From the NCBI GenBank assembly GCA_023433505.1, contig JAEZCO010000026.1:1-64000 (forward strand): a stretch of DNA of 64,000 nt. Reading direction: 5' to 3'. This document shows, in pieces, positions 34,572 through 43,653 of this stretch (position 1 is the first letter of the stretch; each line of letters opens with the position of its first letter). The notes under the pieces are model-generated. The model was not told the origin of the DNA. It saw only the letters and a list, made by a program, of their open reading frames with translations, and searched no databases. This DNA is from Bacillota bacterium (GTDB lineage Bacteria > Bacillota > Clostridia > Acetivibrionales > DTU013). The position numbers and the translations under genes were made by a program.

Positions 34572-35372
34572 ATGGATATTTGTATTGTAGACACGACACT
34601 CAGGGATGGAGAACAAAAAGCGGGAATCGCCCTCAGGTCCGGCGACAAAATAAGCATAGCCCGGATATTGGACCGCTTGGGCATATTTCAGATCGAAGCG
34701 GGCATACCGGCCATGGGTGGAGAAGAAAAGAAAAGTGTCTCGAAAATTGCCGGACTTGGTTTAAGATGCAAGGTTTCTGCCTGGAACAGGCTTAACCTGT
34801 CCGATATCACCCACTCCATGGAGTGCGGGGTCGGCATTGTCCATATTTCGGTCCCGTCCTCCGACATACAAATTAAAAGCAAGCTTGGCAAGAGCCGGGA
34901 GTGGGTGGCGGATACCCTGAAAAAGTGCGTTTCCTATTGCATGGAAAAAGACTTTGCCGTCACCTTAGGGCTTGAGGATGCTTCCAGGGCAGACCCCGCT
35001 TTTTTGCTGCAGATCATTGCTTCTGCGTTAATTGAAGGCGTGCAGCGGGTCAGGTATGCCGATACCATCGGAATACTGACGAGGAGCAGGATAAATGAGC
35101 AAATCCGTTCCATTAAAGATAAAGTGAATATAGATATTGAAATGCATGCCCATAATGATCTGGGGATGGCTGTTGCCAATTCGCTTTCCGCAGTAAAGGC
35201 AGGTGCGGGCTTTGTTGATTGCACTATAGGGGGAATCGGTGAACGGGCGGGCAACTGCGACATGTTGAAATTTATCCGGGCCGCGAGAGCCTGCTTTGGA
35301 ATTTGCAGCCAATATACCATGAAAGATGTAAAAGATGCACAGAAGGAGGTCATGGGGATTATTTTAAAATGA
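34572..35372 (+). CDS. nifV-alpha: Homocitrate synthase alpha subunit NifV-alpha
   Basis: 266-residue catalytic TIM-barrel half of homocitrate synthase. VDTTLRDGEQKAGIA (residues 6-20) binds the metal and acetyl-CoA; MHAHNDLGMAVANSLSAVKAGAGFVDCTIGGIGERAGNCD holds the metal-binding H-x-H and the Gly-rich active-site loop. The LeuA-type C-terminal domain is missing and supplied by the omega subunit encoded 12 bases upstream. SD GGAGGGAGG. The stop codon sits inside a 30-bp palindrome (35351-35380). Confidence 0.94.
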   Translation: MDICIVDTTLRDGEQKAGIALRSGDKISIARILDRLGIFQIEAGIPAMGGEEKKSVSKIAGLGLRCKVSAWNRLNLSDITHSMECGVGIVHISVPSSDIQIKSKLGKSREWVADTLKKCVSYCMEKDFAVTLGLEDASRADPAFLLQIIASALIEGVQRVRYADTIGILTRSRINEQIRSIKDKVNIDIEMHAHNDLGMAVANSLSAVKAGAGFVDCTIGGIGERAGNCDMLKFIRAARACFGICSQYTMKDVKDAQKEVMGIILK

Positions 35373-35380
35373 TCCCCATG
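35351..35380. terminator. Palindrome at the end of the nif operon
   Basis: CATGGGGAT-T-ATTTTAAAAT-G-ATCCCCATG, a near-perfect 30-bp palindrome covering the last codons of nifV-alpha and 8 bases short of the convergent gene's stop. It can fold on either strand, so could be a bidirectional 3' stabiliser or terminator, though no long T-run follows. Confidence 0.5.
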
Positions 35381-35388
35381 GTCCTGTC

Positions 35389-36414
35389 TTACAGATCTCT
35401 TCTCAATGGCCTGTATCCAGGTGCCGTGTAGCGCCGGTACTTTTTTGTAAATGAAGCTTCAAAGAGCCTGCGGATCCCAGGGATCTTCTCAAGCAAAAAA
35501 GCCAGTTTGTCAGCAATATAGCACAAAAGCATATAAACAGCCAGAATCAGGATCAAGGTATACAGCGTGTTAACAATACCGATTCCGGTGATGTTTAGCA
35601 TGTTTTCCGGTAATGCCAGCACTCCCACTATTGAGGCAGGGATTGTCAGCAGGAGAAGCACAAGTCTCAGGACGGAGGTCTGAATGGCTTCCCTGGGGCA
35701 AATATTGACACAGCGGTTGCACTGCTGGCACTGCCAATTCCACCGTGGTCTTCCCTCCGCCATATGTATCGCTTTTGAAGGGCATGTTTTTTCACACAAA
35801 CGGCAGGAAATACACTTTGCATCCGCGACAATCATTTTTCCAAGAAAGCGGCTTCCCATTGACCGGAATAATATGCCGACAAGCCGTGACCATATCCGGT
35901 GAAAGGTACTGCATTTATTTATACTGGTCTGACCCGATGCAATTTGTCTGGCCATACTTTCTACGACGGCGTCTTTTTTTGAGAATACGTTCGAACATAC
36001 TTCCTTTGAGGAAGGATTAAACACGAGAGTCCAGTTTTCCGGATAGGACACAAAGTCAATGAAAAAAACCTTATAGCCCTTCTTTTTTAGCAATGCTTCC
36101 GCCTGATATACCGAGGCGCCGGGGAAACCGTTGTCATTCCCTTGCGTGCCTCCGACGGAGATAATTGCGGCGGGAGCGGCCTTTGCCGGATGCAGGCTCT
36201 TCATGTAGGCAAGCATGGTTTTAGGCACGGCAAAGCCATAAACAGGAAACATGAAGACTTCAAGTTCAGTTTCCTGCGGTGCGGCCCGGTTCGCAGAATC
36301 CGAGTTTATCAACGAACAGGTATAGCCTGCCGTTTCAAGGATCTTAGCCGTTAATTCTGCGGCATGCTGTGTATTCCCGGTGCCTGAGAAAAAATGAATT
36401 ATTGCTTTTTTCAT
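35389..36414 (-). CDS. EFR1-type flavodoxin/ferredoxin membrane protein
   Basis: 341-residue protein. Residues 1 to about 165 are flavodoxin-like (IIHFFSGTGNTQHAAELTAKIL is the FMN phosphate loop; FPVYGFAVPKTMLAYM). Residues about 200-255 bind two [4Fe-4S] clusters (CISCRLCEKTCPSKAI and CQQCNRCVNICPREAI). Two hydrophobic segments follow (VLLLLTIPASIVGVLAL; IVNTLYTLILILAVYMLLCYIA), so it is membrane bound. This is the EFR1-family layout; the partner is unknown. Convergent with the nif operon; an electron supply to nitrogenase is only a positional guess. Confidence 0.85.
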   Translation of the reverse strand: MKKAIIHFFSGTGNTQHAAELTAKILETAGYTCSLINSDSANRAAPQETELEVFMFPVYGFAVPKTMLAYMKSLHPAKAAPAAIISVGGTQGNDNGFPGASVYQAEALLKKKGYKVFFIDFVSYPENWTLVFNPSSKEVCSNVFSKKDAVVESMARQIASGQTSINKCSTFHRIWSRLVGILFRSMGSRFLGKMIVADAKCISCRLCEKTCPSKAIHMAEGRPRWNWQCQQCNRCVNICPREAIQTSVLRLVLLLLTIPASIVGVLALPENMLNITGIGIVNTLYTLILILAVYMLLCYIADKLAFLLEKIPGIRRLFEASFTKKYRRYTAPGYRPLRRDL

Positions 36415-36548
36415 ATCAGAACCTCACTTCCACCAGCATTATACCATATAAAGGAAAGCATTGAAAGCATCAGACCTTAGCCGCAACTTTAATCGCTATA
36501 GTAAAATTACTGTAAGGATAAAATGGAGTTACCTCCCATAAACAATTG

Positions 36549-36619
36549 AATAGAAGATGACATCCTGTTAAGATATAAGCTCTCACACCAATAACAGAAA
36601 AGGATGCTCATCTTCTATT
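36549..36619. repeat. Long inverted repeat
   Basis: AATAGAAGATGACATCC (36549-36565) and GGATGCTCATCTTCTATT (36602-36619) pair over 17 bp with one bulge, around a 36-nt loop. Looks like a relic of a small transposable element or an IS terminal-repeat pair; no transposase is present. Rest of 36415-36690 is empty. Confidence 0.55.
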
Positions 36620-36690
36620 GTTTCCCCATACTTTTGTGCTAAATTATGAAAGAACCCGTCAGGAGCAATAAGCTGCAAATAGAAACAGGT

Positions 36691-37491
36691 TCACTTCTTA
36701 TTGAGATGGGTATTGATATAAAGATCCCTATACTTTTTAGGGCTTACAGTTTCATGGTACTTGAAGAATTTAATGAACTGGTTCAGGCTGTGCCAGCCAA
36801 GGATATCCGATATTTGCTTGATGGAATAAAAGGAAGAGATGAGCAGGTTCTTCGCAGCTTTAATCCTTTCAGCGTAAATATACTCTTTGATTCCCATGTT
36901 GAAATCGGTTTTAAACAGACGGGTCAGATAGTCGGGGTTGTATCTGAACTTTTCAGACACCATCATGACGGATATTTTCTTGTCACTGTTTATCCTGATC
37001 CATTCGGCGATTTCATTTGTCAGACGTCTGCCTTGCTTGCTCAAGTGATTGTATTGCGCCAGCAGTTCACATAAGATCGTGCCTGCAATAAGGTCAGGGG
37101 TAAAATCGGGATATAGCGGGGAATTTGTCGTATCAAGCAGCTGGCTTAGCAGCGTTTTCATTTTCAAATTATCCGATAACATGAAGGGCTTTGGCAATTT
37201 ATCAAGCAAGGAATAATCGGATATGTAAAAATGAAACCAGTAAAACGAGGCGCCCGCAGCGCTGGTTTTGTATCCTCTGTGCATGCGCCCGGGCAGGAGG
37301 ATAATAACCTCATTTTCATTGAGAATATTCTGGTGGTTGTCTTCTTCAAGGTAGATTCTGCCTTTTACAACATAAATCAGCTCATATGAGTCTATTATAC
37401 GCTTAGGATGGATCCACTCGTCGTTCTGTGCTTCAAAAAGACCGGATGACGCATAAACGACATTGGTGTTGCTGTTATTTATGGTTATCAT
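36691..37491 (-). CDS. AraC-family regulator of the arabinoside locus
   Basis: 266-residue AraC-type activator: N-terminal cupin sugar-binding domain (YELIYVVKGRIYLEEDNHQNILNENEVIILLPGRMHRGYKTS, about residues 35-80) and a C-terminal double HTH (KISVMMVSEKFRYNPDYLTRLFKTDFNMGIKEYIYAERIKAAKNLL; YSIKQISDILGWHSLNQFIKFFKYHETVSPKKYRD). I favour Met at 37491; the frame is open to 37578 without a good SD. Divergent from the GH127/transport genes starting at 37605, so it most likely controls them in response to an arabinose-containing sugar. Confidence 0.88.
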   Translation of the reverse strand: MITINNSNTNVVYASSGLFEAQNDEWIHPKRIIDSYELIYVVKGRIYLEEDNHQNILNENEVIILLPGRMHRGYKTSAAGASFYWFHFYISDYSLLDKLPKPFMLSDNLKMKTLLSQLLDTTNSPLYPDFTPDLIAGTILCELLAQYNHLSKQGRRLTNEIAEWIRINSDKKISVMMVSEKFRYNPDYLTRLFKTDFNMGIKEYIYAERIKAAKNLLISSFYSIKQISDILGWHSLNQFIKFFKYHETVSPKKYRDLYINTHLNKK

Positions 37492-37604
37492 ATCGGTTTT
37501 TCTCACTTTATGTATTGTTTTTGATATTGAAAGAGCAAGTATGCTCTTATATAATGATAATAAGCTTTTAGTCAGCAAAGGTCAATACTATTAGGGGCAG
37601 GGAC

Positions 37605-39500
37605 ATGTTGAAATTTAAGAGCGTCACTTTTGATTGCGTCAGCATTGATGATGGTTTTTGGAATAAAAAGCAGCAAATGAATTGTAATACTACAATTCAT
37701 GCCGTGTACAACAGGTTTGTCGAAACAGGCCGGATTGAAGCGTTCAAAGGCGGCTGGAAACCGGGTGAACCCAACAGGCAGCAAATCTTTTGGGATTCGG
37801 ACGTTGCAAAATGGATCGAAGCGGTTTCCTACATCTGTATGACACAAGATGACGGCAAGCTCACCGGTATTGTTGATGAGCTCGTTGAGCAGATTGAAAA
37901 AAACCAGTTGGAGGACGGCTATTTTAATACATATTATATGACAGTTGAGCCGCAAAACAGATGGAAGATCCGTACGGGACATGAACTGTATTGCGCAGGT
38001 CATCTCATCGAAGCGGCAGTGGCGTATTACCAGGCGACAGGGAAAGACAAATTTTTAAAGCTGATGTGTAAATATGCTGACCACATCGAGCAGGTTTTTT
38101 CAAAAGAAAAAAGCGCCGGCTATATCACTCCGGGCCACGAGGAGATTGAACTTGCACTAGTCAGGCTTTACCGTGCGACAGGCGAGAGACGCTATCTGGA
38201 ATTGTCAAAGTTTTTTCTGGATAACCGGGGGAAGGACAGTCCCTCCTCGTATTATTCCTATGCGAATGCCAGGTATTCGCAGGACCACGCAAGTGTCAGG
38301 GATCAGCACACTGCCGAAGGGCATGCAGTCAGAGCGGTCTATCTGTACAGCGCTATGGCGGATAATGCCTATGAATTCGATGATATCGAGCTTTTTACGG
38401 CTTGCCGCAATATTTTTGAAAACATCGCATACAGGAGGATGTACATTACGGGAGGAATTGGCTCCACCTCAAATGGAGAAGCATTCACGACAGACTACGA
38501 TCTTCCCAATATGACGGCATACGCAGAAAGCTGTGCAGCAATAGGCCTGGTCCTGTTTGCAAGCCGGATGCTGAAATTGGAGGCCGATTCGCTATATTCC
38601 GATGTGATAGAAAGGGTATTATACAACGGCTTTTTGTCCAGCGTATCGCTTGATGGGGAATCCTTCTTCTATGAAAATCCCCTGGAAGTGTGTCCAGAGC
38701 TTCATATACGTGATACGTCGGTGAAAAAACCGGAAGTGAGTCTACCTCTGACGAAACGTGCCGCCATGTTCAACTGCTCCTGCTGTCCGCCGAACATTGC
38801 AAGGTTTATAGGCTCGCTGGGGGGGCTCCTGTATACTTATAACGAGGATGCAGTTTTTATACACCAGTATATGAAGAGCAAGACTTCCTTTGATGTAGGC
38901 GGGAGAACAGTGGAAATCATACAGGAAACAGATTATCCCTGGAATGGTAAAATAGCAATCCGTGCCAGAGGAATGGCAGGTATACGCCTGGCTGTCAGGG
39001 TACCCGGCTGGTGCCGTAAATACGGGATATCCGGCGGAGATGGACAGGTTGCGGCTGAATCCTTCAAAGGCTATGTGCACTTAAAATGCACGGAAAATGA
39101 TATTGCTTTCGTGCTTGATTTCGAAATGGAGCCAGTCCTTATGGAAGCTTCACCGAATGTGCAGGAAAACTCGGGCAGGTTTGCCTTGCAAAAGGGGCCG
39201 GTTGTATACTGCCTCGAGGAGGAGGATAACGGCAAAAACCTTAGAGATATCGCCATCGATGTGAATACCGGTTTTAAAATATATTTCGATGATTATTTTG
39301 CTGCCTGCGTTATTGAAGCAGACGGATACAGACGTGATGCCGGTAAATTCCGGAACCTGTATCAGCCTGTGGACGACAGCTGTCTGATCAAAACAAGAAT
39401 AAAATTCATACCCTATTTTGCATTCGCAAATCGGGCTGAAAACGAAATGGTTATCTGGATAAGGGCTTCTGAGCACTGCGGAAAATATAACTTGCGCTAA
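37605..39500 (+). CDS. GH127 beta-L-arabinofuranosidase
   Basis: 631-residue glycoside hydrolase family 127 (old DUF1680) enzyme, which removes terminal beta-L-arabinofuranose from glycoprotein or arabinan side chains. MLKFKSVTFDCVSIDDGFWNKKQQMN, WDSDVAKWIEAVSYI, GHELYCAGHLIEAAVAYY and ITGGIGSTSNGEAF are typical. MFNCSCCPPNIARFIGSLGG contains the catalytic nucleophile Cys and neighbouring zinc-binding Cys. No signal peptide, so it acts on imported oligosaccharides. SD GGGGCAGGG. First gene of the transport/degradation operon, divergent from an AraC regulator. Confidence 0.93.
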   Translation: MLKFKSVTFDCVSIDDGFWNKKQQMNCNTTIHAVYNRFVETGRIEAFKGGWKPGEPNRQQIFWDSDVAKWIEAVSYICMTQDDGKLTGIVDELVEQIEKNQLEDGYFNTYYMTVEPQNRWKIRTGHELYCAGHLIEAAVAYYQATGKDKFLKLMCKYADHIEQVFSKEKSAGYITPGHEEIELALVRLYRATGERRYLELSKFFLDNRGKDSPSSYYSYANARYSQDHASVRDQHTAEGHAVRAVYLYSAMADNAYEFDDIELFTACRNIFENIAYRRMYITGGIGSTSNGEAFTTDYDLPNMTAYAESCAAIGLVLFASRMLKLEADSLYSDVIERVLYNGFLSSVSLDGESFFYENPLEVCPELHIRDTSVKKPEVSLPLTKRAAMFNCSCCPPNIARFIGSLGGLLYTYNEDAVFIHQYMKSKTSFDVGGRTVEIIQETDYPWNGKIAIRARGMAGIRLAVRVPGWCRKYGISGGDGQVAAESFKGYVHLKCTENDIAFVLDFEMEPVLMEASPNVQENSGRFALQKGPVVYCLEEEDNGKNLRDIAIDVNTGFKIYFDDYFAACVIEADGYRRDAGKFRNLYQPVDDSCLIKTRIKFIPYFAFANRAENEMVIWIRASEHCGKYNLR

Positions 39501-39629
39501 AATCTTCAGTGCACCTGATGTGAAACGGATGATTCCGGCTTATGGTTATGCGATTATATTTTTCGGAAAAAACGAAGCTCTCTTGTTTTGCCAAACACAT
39601 AACACATTCAACGAGGGGAGGCTGTGAAT

Positions 39630-41543
39630 GTGCACGGAAACAAACACCCGCTTTTCAGCAAGGCATTGTCCCGATTGCCGCTTGGAGCAATTAAGCCCGC
39701 GGGGTGGCTGCTAAATCAGCTTATACAGCAAAAGAACGGACTGACCGGCCGGCTGGATGAAATATGGCCGGATGTCGGGCCTGACAGCGGCTGGCTCGGC
39801 GGTACCGGGGAGAGATGGGAACGTGGCCCGTATTATTGCGACGGCCTTCTCCCGCTTGCGTATCTTCTTGATGAAGCCTCTCTCATAGAAAAGGCGGGTC
39901 AATGGGTGGAATGGAGTATCCGCAGCCAGAATGCGGAGGGCTTCTTCGGTCCCCCGGATAATTGCGACTGGTGGCCGCGGTTTGTCATGATGAAAGTGCT
40001 GATTCAATATTATGAGGCGACCGGAGACAAACGGGTAATACCCATGCTTTTGAAATATTTCCGGCATCGTCTGGATGCATGTGATAAAAACAGGTTGTCG
40101 GATTGGGGGAAGGCCAGGGCAAGTGACGAAATAGCGTCCATACTGTGGCTGTATAACCAAACGGAAGAGCCGTTCCTCCTCGAACTTGCAGAAAAAATAC
40201 TTGAACAGGGCACCAACTGGACATCGATCTTTTCCAGGTTTCCATTTACGGATCGTACGGATGCCTATATGGATTGGAAGAAGGTGGAGGAAAAGAAGTA
40301 TACATTGAAAGAACGGCAGGAACTGCCCTACTTTGAGACGCACGTCGTTAATGTGGCTATGGGCTTGAAGCATCCGGCCATAATGCAGCAGTTGAGGGGA
40401 GGAGACTGCGGCGGGGTTTTAAAGGACGGAATAAAGGCGCTCAAAAACCACCATGGTGTTGTAAACGGCATGTTCACCGGAGATGAGCATTTGAACGGCA
40501 GAAGTCCCTCGCAGGGGACGGAGTTGTGCGCCGTAGTTGAATACATGTATAGCCTTGAGCAGGATATTGAAACCTTCGGAGGAAACGATTTGTGCGATGA
40601 GCTTGAAAAGGCGGCATTCAATGCGCTTCCCGCGACGATTACTCCGGACTTTTGCGCACATCAGTACGTTCAGCAGGTGAACCAGGTGCTTTGCACCTCG
40701 GAGCCGCGCGACTGGTATAATAACGGCAAAGATGCCAATATATTCGGATTGGAGCCCAATTTCGGCTGTTGCACCGCCAATATGCACCAGGGGTGGCCAA
40801 AGTATACCCAGTGTCTCTGGATGGAAAAGGAAGAAGGCAATGACAGGGGAGTGGCGGCTGTATCCTACGCTCCGTGCCATGTTTCATGGGATGGCTTGGT
40901 TTTTGACATAGATACCGGATACCCGTTCAAGGATATTGTATTGATCAACATCCGCGAAAACATAGATGCAAGAGTTCTGTGGCTCAGGATTCCCGGATGG
41001 TGCAGATCACCTGCCATAATCATAAATGAAACGGCCGTTTCTCCAAAATATGACAAAGACGGGTATGTAAAGGTAAACGGCTTAAACAGCGGTGATTCGG
41101 TCAAATTGATGCTTGCACCTGAAATACGGACCTCGCACTGGCACAATCATTCACTGGCAGTAGAACGCGGCGCCTTGTTGTTTGCATTGAAAATACCTTC
41201 TCATCAAGTAATCAAAACCGAAAGAGGAAAATTCTCCGATCGGGAAATCTATCCGGACTGTCCGTGGAATTATGCGCTGAATGTCAAGACAATCGCTCAT
41301 GCGCCTGTTACGGAAGCGGAAATACCGGAAATTCCCTTCGATCATAAAAGACCTCCGGTAACACTTGCTGCCGGAGCCAGAAGGGTAAGTGCATGGGGGA
41401 TGAGCGGCAACTCTGCTGCCGATGTGCCTGTAAGCCCGGTGATCTCGGAACTGCCGGAAGAAGAGGTGCTGCTTGTGCCCTATGGGTGCACAGCATTGAG
41501 AATCGCTCAATTCCCTTTTTATATTGAGAAGGAAGAGAGGTGA
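39630..41543 (+). CDS. Second GH127-like glycoside hydrolase
   Basis: 637-residue DUF1680/GH127-clan protein of a different subgroup from the preceding enzyme. LPLGAIKPAGWLLNQLIQQKNGLTGRLDEIWPDV, GGTGERWERGPYYCDGLLPLAYLL, HGVVNGMFTGDEHLNGRSPSQGTELCAVVEYMYSL and NFGCCTANMHQGWPKY (with the CC pair) are visible. The likely substrate is another L-arabinofuranoside or related beta-linked sugar. GTG 39630 is placed 9 nt after GGGGAGG; GTG 39624 is a close alternative. No signal peptide. It overlaps the next ORF's upstream extension, so the operon is tight. Confidence 0.88.
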   Translation: MHGNKHPLFSKALSRLPLGAIKPAGWLLNQLIQQKNGLTGRLDEIWPDVGPDSGWLGGTGERWERGPYYCDGLLPLAYLLDEASLIEKAGQWVEWSIRSQNAEGFFGPPDNCDWWPRFVMMKVLIQYYEATGDKRVIPMLLKYFRHRLDACDKNRLSDWGKARASDEIASILWLYNQTEEPFLLELAEKILEQGTNWTSIFSRFPFTDRTDAYMDWKKVEEKKYTLKERQELPYFETHVVNVAMGLKHPAIMQQLRGGDCGGVLKDGIKALKNHHGVVNGMFTGDEHLNGRSPSQGTELCAVVEYMYSLEQDIETFGGNDLCDELEKAAFNALPATITPDFCAHQYVQQVNQVLCTSEPRDWYNNGKDANIFGLEPNFGCCTANMHQGWPKYTQCLWMEKEEGNDRGVAAVSYAPCHVSWDGLVFDIDTGYPFKDIVLINIRENIDARVLWLRIPGWCRSPAIIINETAVSPKYDKDGYVKVNGLNSGDSVKLMLAPEIRTSHWHNHSLAVERGALLFALKIPSHQVIKTERGKFSDREIYPDCPWNYALNVKTIAHAPVTEAEIPEIPFDHKRPPVTLAAGARRVSAWGMSGNSAADVPVSPVISELPEEEVLLVPYGCTALRIAQFPFYIEKEER

Positions 41544-41550
41544 GGTATAC

Positions 41551-42543
41551 GTGGGATCTGCTGTGGCGAAAAAGGAAAACGTTGAAAGGCTCCGTGGTGA
41601 AAAGCTTACATGGAAAAGGTTCCTGAAGGGATTGGACAGGGGAAAATATGTCTATATCATGCTTCTTCCCGTAATGGTCTGGTATATCATTTTCTGCTAT
41701 GTGCCCATGTATGGTGTTGTTATCGCGTTCCGGGACTATATACCGGGGCAAAGCTTTTCCAGCGGAGAGTGGGTTGGCTTCAAATATTTCATAAGCTTTT
41801 TTGAAAGCCCGTTCTTTTTAAGGACAATAAAGAATACCGTATTGCTGAATTTGTGGGATCTGGCCTTCGGATTTCCGGCTCCGATCATTCTGGCATTGGT
41901 GTTGAATGAAATACGGGGGGTCTGGTTTAAAAAGCTTGTACAGACAATTACCTATCTTCCGCACTTTGTAGCTCTGGTTGTAATTATAGCAATCGTCAAG
42001 GATGTCCTTGCTTCAGACGGTTTATTCAATGAGATCAACAAATGGTTTCAGATAACCTTTTCAGGTTTAGAACCGTCGGCATACAGGCCGATCATGTACC
42101 TGGACAAATCGGAATATTTCAGGCCCATCTATGTGTTTTCCGGAATATGGCAGGGCATCGGCTGGGGATCAATCATATATCTTTCGGCGTTGTCCGGAAT
42201 TGATACACAGCTATACGAGGCTGCAAATATTGATGGAGCAGGGAGATTCAGGAAGATCTGGAATATCACCCTGCCGGGCATTACTCCAACCGTGGTGATT
42301 CTGCTCATCTTTGCCGTAGGGGGAATATTCAGTTCCGGCTTTGAAAAAATCATTCTTTTGTATAAGCCATTGACCTATGAGGTTTCGGATGTTGTTGCAA
42401 CATATGTATACAGGAAAGGCCTGGAAGAGGCGCAGTTCAGCTTTTCAACGGCTGTAGGCCTATTCAATACCGTGATCAACTTTATTCTGCTGATAACGGT
42501 CAACAAGATTAGCCGCAAGCTGACAGAGACCAGCTTGTGGTAA
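41551..42543 (+). CDS. Sugar ABC transporter permease (LplB-type)
   Basis: 330-residue carbohydrate uptake (CUT1) permease with about six membrane helices. YIMLLPVMVWYIIFCYVPMYGVVIAFRDY is the typical first helix of the LplB/YtcP group, and the EAA loop YEAANIDGAGRFRKIWNITLPGITPT docks the ATPase. GTG 41551 follows GAGGTGAGG; an in-frame TTG at 41524 would overlap the previous gene. Works with the permease and binding protein downstream. There is no ATPase gene; such systems use a shared MsmX-like ATPase. Confidence 0.93.
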   Translation: MGSAVAKKENVERLRGEKLTWKRFLKGLDRGKYVYIMLLPVMVWYIIFCYVPMYGVVIAFRDYIPGQSFSSGEWVGFKYFISFFESPFFLRTIKNTVLLNLWDLAFGFPAPIILALVLNEIRGVWFKKLVQTITYLPHFVALVVIIAIVKDVLASDGLFNEINKWFQITFSGLEPSAYRPIMYLDKSEYFRPIYVFSGIWQGIGWGSIIYLSALSGIDTQLYEAANIDGAGRFRKIWNITLPGITPTVVILLIFAVGGIFSSGFEKIILLYKPLTYEVSDVVATYVYRKGLEEAQFSFSTAVGLFNTVINFILLITVNKISRKLTETSLW

Positions 42544-42556
42544 GGGGGGAAATACG

Positions 42557-43444
42557 ATGAAATACAGAAGGACGATTGGCGACTATCTATTTGACTCGGC
42601 CAACTATTTTATATTGATCGTGCTGGTTTTGATCACCTTATATCCCCTTTATTATATACTGGTTGCTTCCTTAAGCTCTCCGGCCGCGATTGCAAAGCAC
42701 GGCGTCATGATGTTTTGGCCGGAGGATGTCACTATGAAATATTATAAAGCTGTTTTTGACAATCCCATGATTGCCATCGGTTACCGCAATACCATCTTCC
42801 TGGTGGTTGTCGGTACCGCCATAAATATGCTTTTGACAATTTTCGCGGCATATGCGCTGTCACGCAAGTGGCTTATGGGAAGAAATATCTTTATGTTTAT
42901 TATTGTCATTACAATGTTCTTTGGAGGAGGACTTATTCCATCGTACCTCCTTGTAAGAGAACTGGGACTTTTCAATACCATCTGGGCTCTTATCATACCC
43001 GGTGCGGTCTCAAGCTGGAATGTGATCATGATGCGCACCTATTTCGTCGGTATACCCGATTCACTGGAGGAGTCTGCAAGAATGGACGGGGCCAATGATT
43101 TTCACATTCTTTTCCGCATTATTTTGCCGGTCTCCATGCCCATCATTGCTGTCATGATACTTTTTTATGCCGTCGGACACTGGAATGCATGGTTTTCGGC
43201 ATCCATCTACCTGAAGGACAAGAAACTGTATCCGCTGCAGCTGGTATTAAGATCCATACTGATAAACAACTCCATCAGGGAAATGGGGGATACGGGGTAT
43301 ACAAGCAGCGGCAGCGCCCGCGAAATAACCAAGGGGCTTAAGTATGCCACCGTTATTGCATCGACGCTGCCCATACTATTTATCTATCCCTTTGTGCAAA
43401 AGTACTTTATCAAGGGGATAATGATCGGTTCAATCAAGGGGTAG
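42557..43444 (+). CDS. Sugar ABC transporter permease (LplC/YtcP-type)
   Basis: 295-residue partner permease with six membrane helices; EAA loop EESARMDGANDFHILFRIILPVSMPIIAVM; C-terminal SIKG is typical of the MalG/YtcP group (FVQKYFIKGIMIGSIKG). SD GGGGGGAAA precedes the ATG. A group II intron remnant begins at the base after its stop codon. Confidence 0.93.
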   Translation: MKYRRTIGDYLFDSANYFILIVLVLITLYPLYYILVASLSSPAAIAKHGVMMFWPEDVTMKYYKAVFDNPMIAIGYRNTIFLVVVGTAINMLLTIFAAYALSRKWLMGRNIFMFIIVITMFFGGGLIPSYLLVRELGLFNTIWALIIPGAVSSWNVIMMRTYFVGIPDSLEESARMDGANDFHILFRIILPVSMPIIAVMILFYAVGHWNAWFSASIYLKDKKLYPLQLVLRSILINNSIREMGDTGYTSSGSAREITKGLKYATVIASTLPILFIYPFVQKYFIKGIMIGSIKG

Positions 43445-43590
43445 GTGCGACACGAGGTCGTGCAGATAAATGTCCGAAAGGCTTGGTATGACTATGCTGG
43501 TCGAGACTTTAAATTGCTTGAGCGGAGTACGGTGAAAGTCGTATGCTCAGTTCTTAGGGGGGCAACCCTCGGCGACGAGGGAGCCTAACC
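43445..43590 (+). mobile_element. Group II intron remnant (domains V-VI readable)
   Basis: 43520-43553 is a 34-nt group II domain V: GAGC at the 5' side, a GAAA tetraloop in GGTGAAAGTC, a two-base bulge on the 3' strand and the GTTC end, with one G-A mismatch. It is followed by a domain-VI-like stem (CCCTCG-GCGA-CGAGGG within TTAGG...CCTAA, 43554-43588) with a candidate branch-point A. The start GTGCG (43445-43449) fits the 5' intron consensus GUGYG and lies directly after the permease stop codon. Only 146 bases and no reverse transcriptase, so most of domains I-IV is deleted. It cannot be a full intron. Confidence 0.7.
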
Positions 43591-43653
43591 GGTATTGCGT
43601 TTCATCCCTTAAGAGGGTTGAATAAATAAAAATAATTCACAGGAGGGAAAAAC

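Noticed and set aside
43445..43653. Riboswitch in the permease/binding-protein spacer
   Set aside because: The readable 34-nt domain V and the following domain VI stem explain the structure better.
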